A DNA stretch of 54,926 bases from Neoroseomonas terrae (GTDB lineage: Bacteria > Pseudomonadota > Alphaproteobacteria > Acetobacterales > Acetobacteraceae), in contig NZ_JAAEDI010000035.1 of NCBI RefSeq assembly GCF_018129025.1, forward strand, positions 1 to 54,926. Reading direction: 5' to 3'. The notes below the pieces were generated by a model. The model had not been told where the DNA came from. It worked only from the letters and a program-made list of their open reading frames with translations, and did no database searches. The position numbers were made by a program, and so were the translations under genes. Numbering within the stretch: the stretch's first letter is position 1; each line of letters starts with the position of its first letter. This document shows, one piece after another, positions 36,271 through 44,822 of this stretch.

Positions 36271-37947
36271 CTACCGCCCATCCGCGAGCAGGCTCTCCGC
36301 CGCCGCGCGCGCCGCGTCGGTGACTTTCTCGCCCGCCAGCATGCGCGCCAGTTCCTCGCGCCGTTCGGTATTGGGCAGCGTGTCCACGCGTGTCTCGGCG
36401 CGCTGGCCTTTCACCTGCTTCGCCACGCGCATATGCGCGGTGCCGCGGGCGGCGACCTGTGGCGAGTGGGTGACGACGAGCACCTGAAGGCGCTCCGCCA
36501 CGCGGGCCAGGCGTTCGCCGACCGCGGCCGCCGTGGCGCCGCCGATGCCGGAATCGACCTCATCGAAGACGAGCGTCGGCACGGGCGAGCCGCGCGCCAG
36601 GACGACCTTCAGCGCGAGCATGAGCCGCGACAACTCGCCGCCGGATGCGATCTTCGCGAGCTGCCCCGGCGTCTGGCCGGGGTTGGTGGCGACGAGGAAG
36701 GCGACCCGGTCCTGGCCATCCGGCCCCCAGCCCGCTTCGTCCCTTGCCGAGATGTCGATGGCAAGGCGCGCCCGGTCGAGCTTGAGGGGCGGCAATTCCT
36801 TCGCGACCGCCTTCTCCAGCCGTGCCGCGGCCTCGCGGCGGGCGTCGGTGAGGGTGACGGCAGCCGAGAGATAGGCCTTGCGGGAGGCGGCCTCGTCGCG
36901 TTCCAACGCAGCGACGCGGCCGGAGCCAGCGTCCAGCGCTTCCAGTCGTGCGCGGAGATCCGCGGCGAGGGCAGGGAGCTCGACCACCGCGACGGAATGC
37001 TTCCGCGCGGCGGCACGCAGCGCAAACAGGCGCTCCTCGACTACCTCCAGGCGGCGCGGATCGGGGCCGCCCTCCTGCATCAGGCGGGTGAGGGCGGATT
37101 CGGCTTCGGCCAGCGCGTCCTGCGCCGTAGCCAGGGCAACCAGCGCGGGCTGCGCATCCTCGTTGGGCGGCGGCAGGCGTTCCAGGGCCCGGGCGGCCTC
37201 ACGCAAGGCGCGCGCAGGGGAGGCGCTGCGGCGATCGCGTGGCGTCAGCTCGCCGATGGCGGCTGCGATGGCTTCCGCCCGGCGCTCGCCCTGCTGCAGG
37301 CGCTGGCGCTCGGTGGCGAGGCTCTCCTCCTCACCTTCCTCCGGGTTCAGTTCCTTGAGCTCGCCGACGGCGTGGCGGAGCCACTCCTCCTCGCGCTGCG
37401 CGGCGGCGATCGCCTCGCGCGCCTCATGCAGGCGCTTAGTGGCGGCGCGCCAGCTGGACCACGCTTCCGCTGCGGCCGCGCGGCGCGGCTCCAGCGCGCC
37501 GAACGCATCGAGCAGGCCGCCATGCGAGGTGGGGTCCGCGAGGCCGACCTGATCGTGCTGGCCCTGCACCTCGACCAGCAGCGCGCCCAGTCGGCGCAGT
37601 AATGCGACGCCGACCGGCTGGTCGTTGACGAAGGCGCGGGACCGGCCATCGGCCTGCACGACGCGGCGCAGAACGAGATCGTCCTCGGGCTCGATGCCCT
37701 GGTCACGCAGCATGTCGAAGGCGGGGTGGCCGGTGGGCGGGTGGAAGGCCGCGGCGACCGATGCCTGCGCCTGCCCCGCGCGCACCATGCCGGATTCGGC
37801 CCGCTGGCCGAGAGCGAGGCCAAGGCTGTCGAGCAGGATCGACTTGCCCGCGCCGGTCTCACCGGTCAGCGTCGTGAGGCCCGGACCGAAGGCGAGGTCC
37901 AGGCGCTCGATCAGGACAACGTCGCGGATGGCGAGGCTGGAGAGCAC
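36271..37947 (-). CDS. recN: DNA repair protein RecN
   Basis: A 558-residue SMC-like protein. The N-terminal head has LSSLAIRDVVLIERLDLAFGPGLTTLTGETGAGKSILLDSLGLALGQRAE, with Walker A GETGAGKS near residue 33. It is followed by LLVEVQGQHDQ, two coiled-coil arms rich in alanine, arginine and glutamate, and a C-terminal head with the signature IASGGELSRLMLALK, Walker B TLVFDEVDSGIGG and the switch LVVTHSPQVAA. RecN acts early in double-strand break repair. The GTG at 37947 is chosen because the conserved N-terminus starts there; the frame runs further upstream across the bamD stop. The gene lies 19 bases after bamD and is probably in the lpxC-bamD-recN transcript. Confidence 0.95.
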   Translation of the reverse strand: MLSSLAIRDVVLIERLDLAFGPGLTTLTGETGAGKSILLDSLGLALGQRAESGMVRAGQAQASVAAAFHPPTGHPAFDMLRDQGIEPEDDLVLRRVVQADGRSRAFVNDQPVGVALLRRLGALLVEVQGQHDQVGLADPTSHGGLLDAFGALEPRRAAAAEAWSSWRAATKRLHEAREAIAAAQREEEWLRHAVGELKELNPEEGEEESLATERQRLQQGERRAEAIAAAIGELTPRDRRSASPARALREAARALERLPPPNEDAQPALVALATAQDALAEAESALTRLMQEGGPDPRRLEVVEERLFALRAAARKHSVAVVELPALAADLRARLEALDAGSGRVAALERDEAASRKAYLSAAVTLTDARREAAARLEKAVAKELPPLKLDRARLAIDISARDEAGWGPDGQDRVAFLVATNPGQTPGQLAKIASGGELSRLMLALKVVLARGSPVPTLVFDEVDSGIGGATAAAVGERLARVAERLQVLVVTHSPQVAARGTAHMRVAKQVKGQRAETRVDTLPNTERREELARMLAGEKVTDAARAAAESLLADGR

Positions 37948-37966
37948 GGTGCCGCCGTGCCCGCCG

Positions 37967-38818
37967 CTAAAACAGCCAGTTGAGGGAACGGGTGAAGAAG
38001 CCCGGCCGATCCTGGGCTGCGGCGGGCCCACCCTCGAGCAGTGCGTAGGAGTCCTGGTACCAGGGGCTGCCCGGGTAGTTGTAGCCGAGCACCGCTGCGG
38101 TGCGCCGCGCCTCGTCCGTCAGGCCCATCGAGATGTAGATCTCGGTCAGCCTGTGCAGCGCCTCGGGGACGTGGTTGGTCGTCTGGTACTCGTCCACCAC
38201 GCGGCGGAAGCGGCCGATGGCGGCGGTGGTCAGCCCCTGCCGCTGGTACCAGCGGCCGACATACATCTCGCGTCCTGCCAGGTGGTCCCGGGCAAGGTCG
38301 ATCTTCAACCGTGCATCGCGGGCATAGGCGGTGTCGGGGAAGCGGTTCACCACCTCCTGCAACGCCGTCATGGCGACGATGGTCTGCTGCTGGTCGCGCT
38401 GCGCGTCGTTGATCTGCTCATACTGCGACAGCGCGCGCAGGTAGTAGGCGTAGGCGATGTCGCGATGCGCCGGATGCAGCTGGATGAAGCGGTCGAGCGC
38501 GCCGATCGCCTCAGTGTAGCGGTTCCGGTAGTATTCCGTATAGGCGGCCATCAGCTTGGCATTGGTCGCCCAGGTGGAATACGGATGCTCGCGCTCCACC
38601 GCATCGAACAGATCGACGGCACGCTGATAGCGGTTGTTGCGCAACTCCTGCATGCCGGCGGCATAGAGAGCCTCGGGCGATTGATCCGCCGCGTCGGCCG
38701 GCGCCGTGGTGCCGGTCGTCATCGACGGATCGGCGCCGGTGCCCTGGCGGAAGCGGTTGCTTTCGCCGCAGGCAGCCAGGGCCGCGATAAGGAGGATGGG
38801 CAGGAATCGACGGATCAT
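37967..38818 (-). CDS. bamD: Outer-membrane assembly lipoprotein BamD
   Basis: A 283-residue lipoprotein. The signal peptide MIRRFLPILLIAALAAC puts the lipidated cysteine at residue 17. TPR repeats follow: SPEALYAAGMQELRNNRYQRAVDLFDAVEREHPYSTWATNAKLMAAYTEYYRNRYTEAIGALDRFIQLHPAHRDIAYAYYLRALSQYEQ is the conserved BamD core, including the HPAHRDIAYAYYLRALSQYEQI segment. BamD is the essential lipoprotein partner of BamA in outer-membrane protein insertion. The ATG at 38818 was preferred; an in-frame ATG at 38830 would add four residues (MAGE). Placement between lpxC and recN is conserved across alphaproteobacteria. Confidence 0.94.
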   Translation of the reverse strand: MIRRFLPILLIAALAACGESNRFRQGTGADPSMTTGTTAPADAADQSPEALYAAGMQELRNNRYQRAVDLFDAVEREHPYSTWATNAKLMAAYTEYYRNRYTEAIGALDRFIQLHPAHRDIAYAYYLRALSQYEQINDAQRDQQQTIVAMTALQEVVNRFPDTAYARDARLKIDLARDHLAGREMYVGRWYQRQGLTTAAIGRFRRVVDEYQTTNHVPEALHRLTEIYISMGLTDEARRTAAVLGYNYPGSPWYQDSYALLEGGPAAAQDRPGFFTRSLNWLF

Positions 38819-38874
38819 CTCGCCAGCCATGAAGTCGCGCCGCTCTATATCACGCGGCAGGGCGAACCCGCCAA

Positions 38875-38919
38875 GCCGCCCCGACCTGGGGCAGTCGATC
38901 AGGCGATCGCCGGGGCGGC
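38875..38919 (-). terminator. Long-loop hairpin over the lpxC stop codon
   Basis: GCCGCCCCG (38875-38883) is perfectly complementary to CGGGGCGGC (38911-38919), and the 27-base loop holds the lpxC stop. It lies in the 80-base lpxC-bamD gap. The position suggests mRNA 3'-end stability or partial termination; there is no U run. Confidence 0.35.
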
Positions 38920-39846
38920 TGCAGCGCGCATCGGCGACGCGGCAGAGCCCTCGGTGAAGGCCGGCAGGCCGGCGAAGCGCCAAGCGGAGGCATCCGCGAA
39001 CAGGGCCCGGAGCAGACGGTTGTTCAGCGCGTGGCCCGAGCGGCTGCCGCGGAAGCGGGCATGCAGCGGAGCCCCGGCGAGCGCGAGGTCGCCCACCACG
39101 TCCAGAAGCTTGTGCCGCACGAATTCGTCCGGACGCCGCAGGCCACCGGGGTTGAGCACCAGGGGGCCATCCACCACCACGGCGTTCGCCAGGCTGCCGC
39201 CCTGGGCCAAGCCGGCCGCGCGCAGCCGCGCGATGTCCTCGGCGAGGGTGAAGGTGCGGGCGTCGGCCAGGCCTTCGCGGAAGCCGCGCTCAGTGACACG
39301 CATGGTCACGGTCTGCCGGCCGATCGCGGTGCTGGGGAAGTCGATCTCGAGCTCGGCGTCGAATGCGGCCTCACGCGCGGGGAGGAGTTCGGCGAAGGCG
39401 CCGTTCGCATCCTCGACACGGATCGGGCGCAGCACCTCGATCGGCGAGCGCGGCGCGGCCGTGGTCGCGATGCCGGCGCAGTCGATAAGGAAGACGAAGG
39501 GGGCGGCCGAGCCGTCCATGATCGGCACTTCCGGGCCATCGACCTCAACGATCGCGTCGTCGATGCCGCAGCCGGCCAGCGCCGCCATGACGTGCTCAAC
39601 CGTGGACACGCGCGCCATGCCGTCACCCAGGGCGGTGCAGAGCCGGGTGTCGTTGACGCGGTCGAACAGCGCCGGGATCTCGATGCCGCCGAGGTCAGCG
39701 CGATGGAACACGATCCCCGTGCCGGCCGAAGCCGGACGCAGCGTGACGGTCGCGCGGCGACCGGAATGCAGGCCGACGCCGACGCACCCAATGGGTGCCT
39801 TCAACGTCCTGCGCCGCCCCGTCTCAACCGTGATAAAACCGTCCAT
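38899..39846 (-). CDS. lpxC: UDP-3-O-acyl-N-acetylglucosamine deacetylase
   Basis: A 315-residue zinc amidase. The zinc ligands and catalytic residues are in their usual motifs: STVEHVMAALAG (first His), DEFVRHKLLDVVGDLALAG (second His and Asp) and RSGHALNNRLLRAL (general acid His). The start MDGFITVETGRRRTLKAPIGCVGVGLHSG is canonical, and the ATG at 39846 was chosen on this basis although the frame extends upstream. It removes the acetyl group in the committed step of lipid A synthesis. A proline/alanine-rich C-terminal tail is short. It follows ftsZ with a 253-base AT-richer gap that probably holds its own promoter. Confidence 0.96.
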   Translation of the reverse strand: MDGFITVETGRRRTLKAPIGCVGVGLHSGRRATVTLRPASAGTGIVFHRADLGGIEIPALFDRVNDTRLCTALGDGMARVSTVEHVMAALAGCGIDDAIVEVDGPEVPIMDGSAAPFVFLIDCAGIATTAAPRSPIEVLRPIRVEDANGAFAELLPAREAAFDAELEIDFPSTAIGRQTVTMRVTERGFREGLADARTFTLAEDIARLRAAGLAQGGSLANAVVVDGPLVLNPGGLRRPDEFVRHKLLDVVGDLALAGAPLHARFRGSRSGHALNNRLLRALFADASAWRFAGLPAFTEGSAASPMRAAAAPAIA

Positions 39847-40068
39847 AGAACCTGCTGCCTTTCCCGGGTGCTTCGGGCCTCCTGCCGCAGGCCGGACAAC
39901 GCCGACGTACAGCAAGGGTTAACACCCAGGCTCACAGAAGCACCGCGCAGGCGGCGATGCTATTCAAGCCTTGTTTCTCCGTATTACGATGCAAGCTATT
40001 GAAAATATTGAATTGGTGCGCCGCGTAATGCGGCAAAATTGGGGCCTGTAACAGGGCGGCGAAATAAG
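39847..40068 (-). promoter_or_regulatory. AT-rich ftsZ-lpxC intergenic region
   Basis: This gap is much richer in A and T than its surroundings between about 39960 and 40050 (for example AATTCAATATTTTCAATAGC on the minus strand). This is where a promoter for lpxC-bamD-recN is expected. A small GCCGC/GCGGC hairpin (40020-40034) lies next to the ftsZ terminator. No -35/-10 pair was convincing enough to name. Confidence 0.5.
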
Positions 40069-40090
40069 GGAGAGGGGCGACGCCCTCTCC
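40069..40090 (-). terminator. Hairpin 3' of ftsZ, relative of the bipartite module
   Basis: GGAGAGGG pairs with CCCTCTCC around GCGACG, nine bases after the ftsZ stop. It matches the first hairpin of modules B and C including its GCGACG loop, but has lost one C and lacks the CCAAAGGCC second hairpin. It probably ends the dcw transcript. Confidence 0.6.
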
Positions 40091-40099
40091 GATCCGTTA

Positions 40100-41656
40100 T
40101 CAGTTGCTCTGTCGACGCAGGAAGGTCGGGATCTCGAGCCCCATCTCATCCTGCTGCACGGGTCGCGCCGCCGGCCGGGCGGGTGCCGTCGCGGCCGGCG
40201 CGGCCATCGAAGGCTCCATCCGGACGGAGGGGGCGGCGTGCGTCGGCGCGGCCGCTTCCGGCAGGGTCCGGCGCATCATGCTGCTGCCGAGGCCCGTCGC
40301 CTTGCGGAACAGGCCGAAGACGGTGGCGGTCGCGGCCTGGCCGCGCGGCGCATCGATCGCCGCCGGACGCATCGCCGGCGCCGGTTCCTGGTAGTGCGCC
40401 GCCGGGCTCATCATCACCGGGGCTGCCTCGACCGATGCCGGAGCAACGGCCGCTTCGGCCTGCGGTGCCTCGTAGTGGGCCATCGGCTCGGCCGAGGCCT
40501 CGACGACGGCGGGGCGCATCGCCGGCATGGCAGCGGCGGGCGCGGGGTCGGTCGCGCGGCGCACGAAGGAGGTCGCGGCCGGGCGCGGTGCCGCGGCCGG
40601 CGCCACGGACTGCGTCGCGACCGCCGCGACAGGGGCTACGCCGCCATTGACGACGAGCTTCGGCCGAACGGCTTCCTCCTTCGCCACGAGGTCGATGCCG
40701 GTGGCCACGACCGAGACGCGCACGCGCCCGTTCATGTCCTCATCGACCGAGGTGCCGAAGATGATGTTGGCGTCCTCGTCCACTTCCTTGCGGATGCGGT
40801 TGGCGGCCTCATCCACCTCGAACAGCGTCATGTCGAGGCCGCCGGTGATATTGATCAGCACGCCGCGGGCGCCCGCCATCGAGATGTCCTCGAGCAGCGG
40901 GTTGTTGATCGCGGCCTCCGCGGCCTTGCGGGCACGGTCGTCGCCCTCGGCCTCGCCGGTGCCCATCATGGCCTTGCCCATCTCGGCCATCACCGTGCGG
41001 ATGTCGGCGAAGTCGAGGTTGACCATGCCCGGATTGACCATCAGGTCGGTCACGCCGCGCACGCCCATGTACAGCACGTTGTCGGCCATCTTGAACGCTT
41101 CCTGGAAGGTGGTGCGTTCATTGGCCAGCCTGAACAGGTTCTGGTTCGGGATGACGATCAGCGTGTCGACGAAGGATTGCAACTCGTCGATGCCGGAATC
41201 GGCGGACTTTTTCCGCTTCGGCCCTTCGAAGTCGAACGGCTTCGTCACCACGCCGACGGTCAGGATGCCGCGCTCACGCGCCATGCGCGCGATCACCGGC
41301 GCCGCACCCGTGCCCGTGCCACCGCCCATGCCGGCGGTGATGAAGATCATGTGCACGCCTTCGATGTGGCGCGCGAGTTCCTCCATCGCCTCCTCGGCCG
41401 CGGCGCGGCCGATCTCCGGCTTCGCGCCGGCACCGAGGCCCTGCGTGAGGTGCGGCCCGAGCTGCACGCGGCGCTCGGCCTTCGAATGGAACAGCGATTG
41501 GCTGTCGGTGTTGGCGACGAGGAACTCGACGCCGTCCAGCCCCATCGCGATCATGTTGTTGACGGCATTCGTGCCGCCGCCGCCGACGCCGACGACCGTG
41601 ATGCGCGGGCTGAAATCCGTATGCATGCTCTGCGGCAGGGTCAGGGTCAGGGTCAT
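40100..41656 (-). CDS. ftsZ: Cell division protein FtsZ
   Basis: A 518-residue tubulin homolog. The GTPase core has [16 protein letters not shown] at residues 21-36, the tubulin signature [10 protein letters not shown] at 111-120, and the T7 loop [11 protein letters not shown]. After about residue 325 comes an unusually long (about 180 residues) alanine/proline/methionine-rich linker. It is followed by the conserved C-terminal peptide [11 protein letters not shown], which binds FtsA and ZipA-like partners. Long linkers are typical of alphaproteobacterial FtsZ. The ATG at 41656 follows a strong AGGAGG; the open frame upstream is not part of the protein. It forms the Z ring. It is the last gene of the dcw run, 58 bases after ftsA. 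Confidence 0.97.
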   Translation of the reverse strand: MTLTLTLPQSMHTDFSPRITVVGVGGGGTNAVNNMIAMGLDGVEFLVANTDSQSLFHSKAERRVQLGPHLTQGLGAGAKPEIGRAAAEEAMEELARHIEGVHMIFITAGMGGGTGTGAAPVIARMARERGILTVGVVTKPFDFEGPKRKKSADSGIDELQSFVDTLIVIPNQNLFRLANERTTFQEAFKMADNVLYMGVRGVTDLMVNPGMVNLDFADIRTVMAEMGKAMMGTGEAEGDDRARKAAEAAINNPLLEDISMAGARGVLINITGGLDMTLFEVDEAANRIRKEVDEDANIIFGTSVDEDMNGRVRVSVVATGIDLVAKEEAVRPKLVVNGGVAPVAAVATQSVAPAAAPRPAATSFVRRATDPAPAAAMPAMRPAVVEASAEPMAHYEAPQAEAAVAPASVEAAPVMMSPAAHYQEPAPAMRPAAIDAPRGQAATATVFGLFRKATGLGSSMMRRTLPEAAAPTHAAPSVRMEPSMAAPAATAPARPAARPVQQDEMGLEIPTFLRRQSN

Positions 41657-41714
41657 GGGCGGGCCTCCTGTTGAAGCTCTACGGGATCGCGTCGATTCGT
41701 GGCGAGGCCTCGAT

Positions 41715-43010
41715 TCACACGCGGTCCTTGATCCAGTTGACGAAACGGTGGAACGCGCTTGCGGTTCGTGCGGGACCGGGCGCGATGTCGAGAACGGGGC
41801 GGCCTTCGCCGGCACCCCAGAGAAGCAGGCCGATCGCCGATGCGAAGGCGGGGCCTGAGGCGGCCTCGGCAAGGCCGCGCACGGCAAGGGGACGGCCGAC
41901 GCGCACCTGCCGATCAAGAATTCGCGCGGCGAGCTCGCGCACGCCGACGAGCTGGCTGCCGCCGCCCGTCAGCACGACGCGCGTGCCGCCCTCCTTGCCG
42001 AGTCCCGCCGCGTCGATCTTCTCGCGCAGCAGCTCGAAGGTCTCCTCCATCCGCGGCTTGATGATGCCGACAACCATCGCGCGGGGAATGCGGGCGATGG
42101 CGTGTTCATCCTCGCCCAGCAGCGGGACGGGCAGGTATTCACGGTCGTCGTCGGACCCCCCGTGCACACTGCCATGCAGGGTCTTGATGCGCTCGGCATG
42201 GGCGACGGGCGTCGAGAGCACGGTCGCGAGATCGTTCGTCACCTGCCCGCCGCCGACCGCGATCTGCGCGGTGTGGACCAGATGGCCCTCGCTGAACACG
42301 GCGAGCGATGTCGTGCCGCCGCCCATGTCGATCACGGTGGCGCCGAGCTGCTTCTCATCCTCGACCAGCGTGGCGAGGCCGGCGGCGAAGGGGGCAGAGA
42401 CCAGTTCCTCCACCTCCAGGTCGCAGCGCAGCAGGCAGGCACCGAGGTTGCGCAGCGATGCCTGGGAGGCACTGACCATGTGCAGCCGCGCGCCCAGCGT
42501 GTCGCAGATCATGCTGCGCGGATCGTCGACGCCGGGGGTCGCATCCACGGTGAAGCCGAGCGGGATGGCGTGCACCGTCTCCCGCGCTTCCTCCACCGTA
42601 CGGCGGCGGCCCTCGTTGAGAATGGCGCGGAGGTCGTTCTCGGTGACGGCGCGGCCGCCGATGCCCCACTGGATGTTGAGCTGGCGGCTGTCCGGCTGGC
42701 CGCAGGACAGGTTCACGATGGCGCCGGGGATGCGGGTGTCCGCCATCTCCTCCGCCTGGCCGACCGCCGCGCGGATGGCGCGTTCCGCTTCCTCGAGGTC
42801 GACAATCGACCCGCCCTTCACCCCGCGCCCGCGCTGCCAGCCGAAGCCGAGCACGCGCGGCGAACCATCGGATTCGATGCGCGCGATCAGGCAGACCGCC
42901 TTGGTCGAGCCGATATCGATGACGCCGAAGGTGCCGCTGCGCGCCTGGCGGCGCTTGCGCGGCGGCTGGCCGGGTTCGACGGGGGCGGGAAGGCGGGCCA
43001 TCTGGTTCAT
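41715..43010 (-). CDS. ftsA: Cell division protein FtsA
   Basis: A 431-residue actin-like ATPase. It has the phosphate-1 motif [18 protein letters not shown], the SHS2/1C domain region, a phosphate-2 motif [24 protein letters not shown] and the adenosine motif [17 protein letters not shown]. The C-terminus ([14 protein letters not shown]) is an amphipathic helix, the membrane targeting sequence of FtsA. It anchors FtsZ filaments to the membrane and recruits later divisome proteins. Its start overlaps the ftsQ stop as ATGA. Confidence 0.96.
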   Translation of the reverse strand: MNQMARLPAPVEPGQPPRKRRQARSGTFGVIDIGSTKAVCLIARIESDGSPRVLGFGWQRGRGVKGGSIVDLEEAERAIRAAVGQAEEMADTRIPGAIVNLSCGQPDSRQLNIQWGIGGRAVTENDLRAILNEGRRRTVEEARETVHAIPLGFTVDATPGVDDPRSMICDTLGARLHMVSASQASLRNLGACLLRCDLEVEELVSAPFAAGLATLVEDEKQLGATVIDMGGGTTSLAVFSEGHLVHTAQIAVGGGQVTNDLATVLSTPVAHAERIKTLHGSVHGGSDDDREYLPVPLLGEDEHAIARIPRAMVVGIIKPRMEETFELLREKIDAAGLGKEGGTRVVLTGGGSQLVGVRELAARILDRQVRVGRPLAVRGLAEAASGPAFASAIGLLLWGAGEGRPVLDIAPGPARTASAFHRFVNWIKDRV

Positions 43011-43915
43011 CCGCGGCGCGCCCTCGTTGCCTGTTGCTGCTGGGCCGGCGCCTCGGCGGGCTCGGCCTGCCGCGTCGGGCGTAGAACCAGCCGGTCCGGC
43101 AGGCGGAGATCGATGGCGGCGAGTGGCCGGTCGAGCAGCTTCGCCTCGCGCTGCAACTCGGCCAGCCGATCGATCGCGGCGGGCTCGGCGCCTTCCGGCA
43201 GCAACACGTCGGCGCCGTTGTGCAGCCGCAGATTCCAGCGCCGCTCATGTATGCGGACCATGGCTTGGACGCGCTCGGCGACGTCAGGCTGGCGGCGCAG
43301 CATGTCGTGCAGCGCCGCACCCGCGGTGTCTGCCCCGGTCCCGACCAGCAGTGGCAGCGGACCGAACTGATCGAGCCCATCGGAGGCCACGACGCGCCCC
43401 TCGCGGTCGATGATCACGAAGCGACCGCCGTTCTGCCAGATGGCGAAGGGCCGGCGTTCGTCGATCCGCACCAGGATGGTGCCGGGCAGGCGACGCTCGA
43501 CATGCGCCTGCTGCACCCAGGCGATGGTCTCGATGCGCGCCCGCGCCGCCTCGGGGGAGAATTCCAGCATCGGGTCGCCGCGCGATACGCCGAGCGCGGC
43601 GCGGATCATGTCCGTCGGCGTGTTGCGGCGGCCCTCGAGGATCACCTGCTGCACTTCGAGGCCGAGCCCGTCGCCGACACCCGAGAAGGATTCGGCGATG
43701 CTGCGCACCCGCCCGGCCGGATCGACCGCGCGCACTGCCAGAACCACCACCGCGATCGCGCCGAAGCCGAGCGTGCCGTAGATCGCCGGCCATAGCAGCG
43801 AGCGCCGGCGCTTCACCCAGATGCGCAGGCGCGACGGCCGCTCGGGCTCCTTCTGCGGCACCGACGTGCGGGAGAGCCGTTCGCGTGCGGCGGCGCGGCC
43901 GGGGTCACGCGCCAT
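43007..43915 (-). CDS. ftsQ: Cell division protein FtsQ
   Basis: A 302-residue bitopic protein. About 37 basic cytoplasmic residues precede a single membrane helix (LLWPAIYGTLGFGAIAVVVLAV). Then come a POTRA domain (GLEVQQVILEGRRNTPTDMIRAALGVSRGDPMLEFSPEAARARIETIAWVQQAHVERRLPGTILVRIDERRPFAIW) and the FtsQ beta domain (FVIIDREGRVVA through LDRLVLRP). FtsQ links cytoplasmic Z-ring proteins to FtsW/FtsI through FtsB/FtsL. It overlaps ddl by 11 bases at its start and ftsA by four at its end. Confidence 0.95.
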   Translation of the reverse strand: MARDPGRAAARERLSRTSVPQKEPERPSRLRIWVKRRRSLLWPAIYGTLGFGAIAVVVLAVRAVDPAGRVRSIAESFSGVGDGLGLEVQQVILEGRRNTPTDMIRAALGVSRGDPMLEFSPEAARARIETIAWVQQAHVERRLPGTILVRIDERRPFAIWQNGGRFVIIDREGRVVASDGLDQFGPLPLLVGTGADTAGAALHDMLRRQPDVAERVQAMVRIHERRWNLRLHNGADVLLPEGAEPAAIDRLAELQREAKLLDRPLAAIDLRLPDRLVLRPTRQAEPAEAPAQQQQATRARRG

Positions 43916-44822
43916 GCCGGGCCTCCTTCACCATCCAGGCACAGAGGGCGGGGAAGGGGATGCCGCAATGCGCGGCCTGTTCCGGCAGCAGCGAGGTCGG
44001 CGTCAACCCGGGCTGGGTGTTCACCTCGAGCAGGACGAGGTTTCGTTGCTCCTCGTCATAGCGGAAGTCGGCGCGGGAAGCGCCGCGGCAGCCCAGCGCC
44101 TGATGCGCCCGCAAGGCGACGTCCAGCGCCCGGGCATAGTCCTCCTCCGGCATCCGGGCCGGGACGACGTGGCGCGAGCCGCCGGCCGCATACTTCGATT
44201 CGTAATCGTAGAAGGTGCCGGCATCGGCGAGGATGTCGGTGACGGCGAGTGCGCGATCACCCATCACGCCGACAGTCAGCTCGCGGCCGGGAACATAGGC
44301 CTCGACCATCGCATGGTCGCCGTAGTGCCAGCTGCGGGCGATCTCGGCGCGGCAGTTGCTGCCGGTCTTGACGATGTGGACGCCGACCGAGGAGCCCTCA
44401 TTCACAGGCTTCACGACATAGGGCATCGGCAGCGGATCGGCGGCTTCCAGCTCGTCGCGCGTGACCAGGCGGTGCTCGGCGATGGGCAGGCCGGCGGCGC
44501 GGAACACGGCCTTGGCGGCGGCCTTGTCCATGGCCAGCGCCGAGGCACGAACGCCCGAATGGGTGTAAGGAATGCCGAGCCAGTCGAGCACGCCCTGGAT
44601 GCAGCCATCCTCGCCGTAGCGGCCGTGCAGCGCGTTGAACACCGCATCGGGGCGCGGGTGGGTCAGCGCGTGGATGACGGCGGGCAGATCCTCGGTCACC
44701 TCGATTGGGAGGACGTCGAAGCCAGCTTCGCGCAGGGCAACGATGCATTCGCGGCCGGAGGAGAGCGAGACCTCTCGTTCCGCCGATTTGCCGCCGTAGA
44801 GGACCGCCACCGTCTGCGTCAT
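43905..44822 (-). CDS. ddl: D-alanine--D-alanine ligase
   Basis: A 305-residue ATP-grasp ligase. It starts MTQTVAVLYGGKSAEREVSLSSG (the N-terminal GGxSxExxxS motif), then has VFNALHGRYGEDGCIQGVLDWLGIPYTHSG, the omega-loop region VKPVNEGSSVGV, and the metal and catalytic end FRYDEEQRNLVLLEVNTQPGLTPTSLLPEQAAHCG. It joins two D-alanines for the UDP-MurNAc pentapeptide. The ATG at 44822 overlaps the murB stop as ATGA; a start ten codons upstream is possible but would enlarge the overlap. Confidence 0.96.
   Translation of the reverse strand: MTQTVAVLYGGKSAEREVSLSSGRECIVALREAGFDVLPIEVTEDLPAVIHALTHPRPDAVFNALHGRYGEDGCIQGVLDWLGIPYTHSGVRASALAMDKAAAKAVFRAAGLPIAEHRLVTRDELEAADPLPMPYVVKPVNEGSSVGVHIVKTGSNCRAEIARSWHYGDHAMVEAYVPGRELTVGVMGDRALAVTDILADAGTFYDYESKYAAGGSRHVVPARMPEEDYARALDVALRAHQALGCRGASRADFRYDEEQRNLVLLEVNTQPGLTPTSLLPEQAAHCGIPFPALCAWMVKEARHGA

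Noticed and set aside
35901..36281. 126-codon minus-strand frame spanning the hairpin modules
   Set aside because: It is made of repeat sequence and spacer, has no ribosome-binding site of note and no family; read-through of the repeats explains its length.
38899..38983. Longer bamD protein starting at 38983
   Set aside because: It would overlap lpxC and place 55 residues before the lipoprotein signal; the start at 38818 gives a proper lipobox position.
40238..41674. 478-codon plus-strand frame over ftsZ
   Set aside because: Histidine/arginine/aspartate-rich shadow of ftsZ without family similarity.
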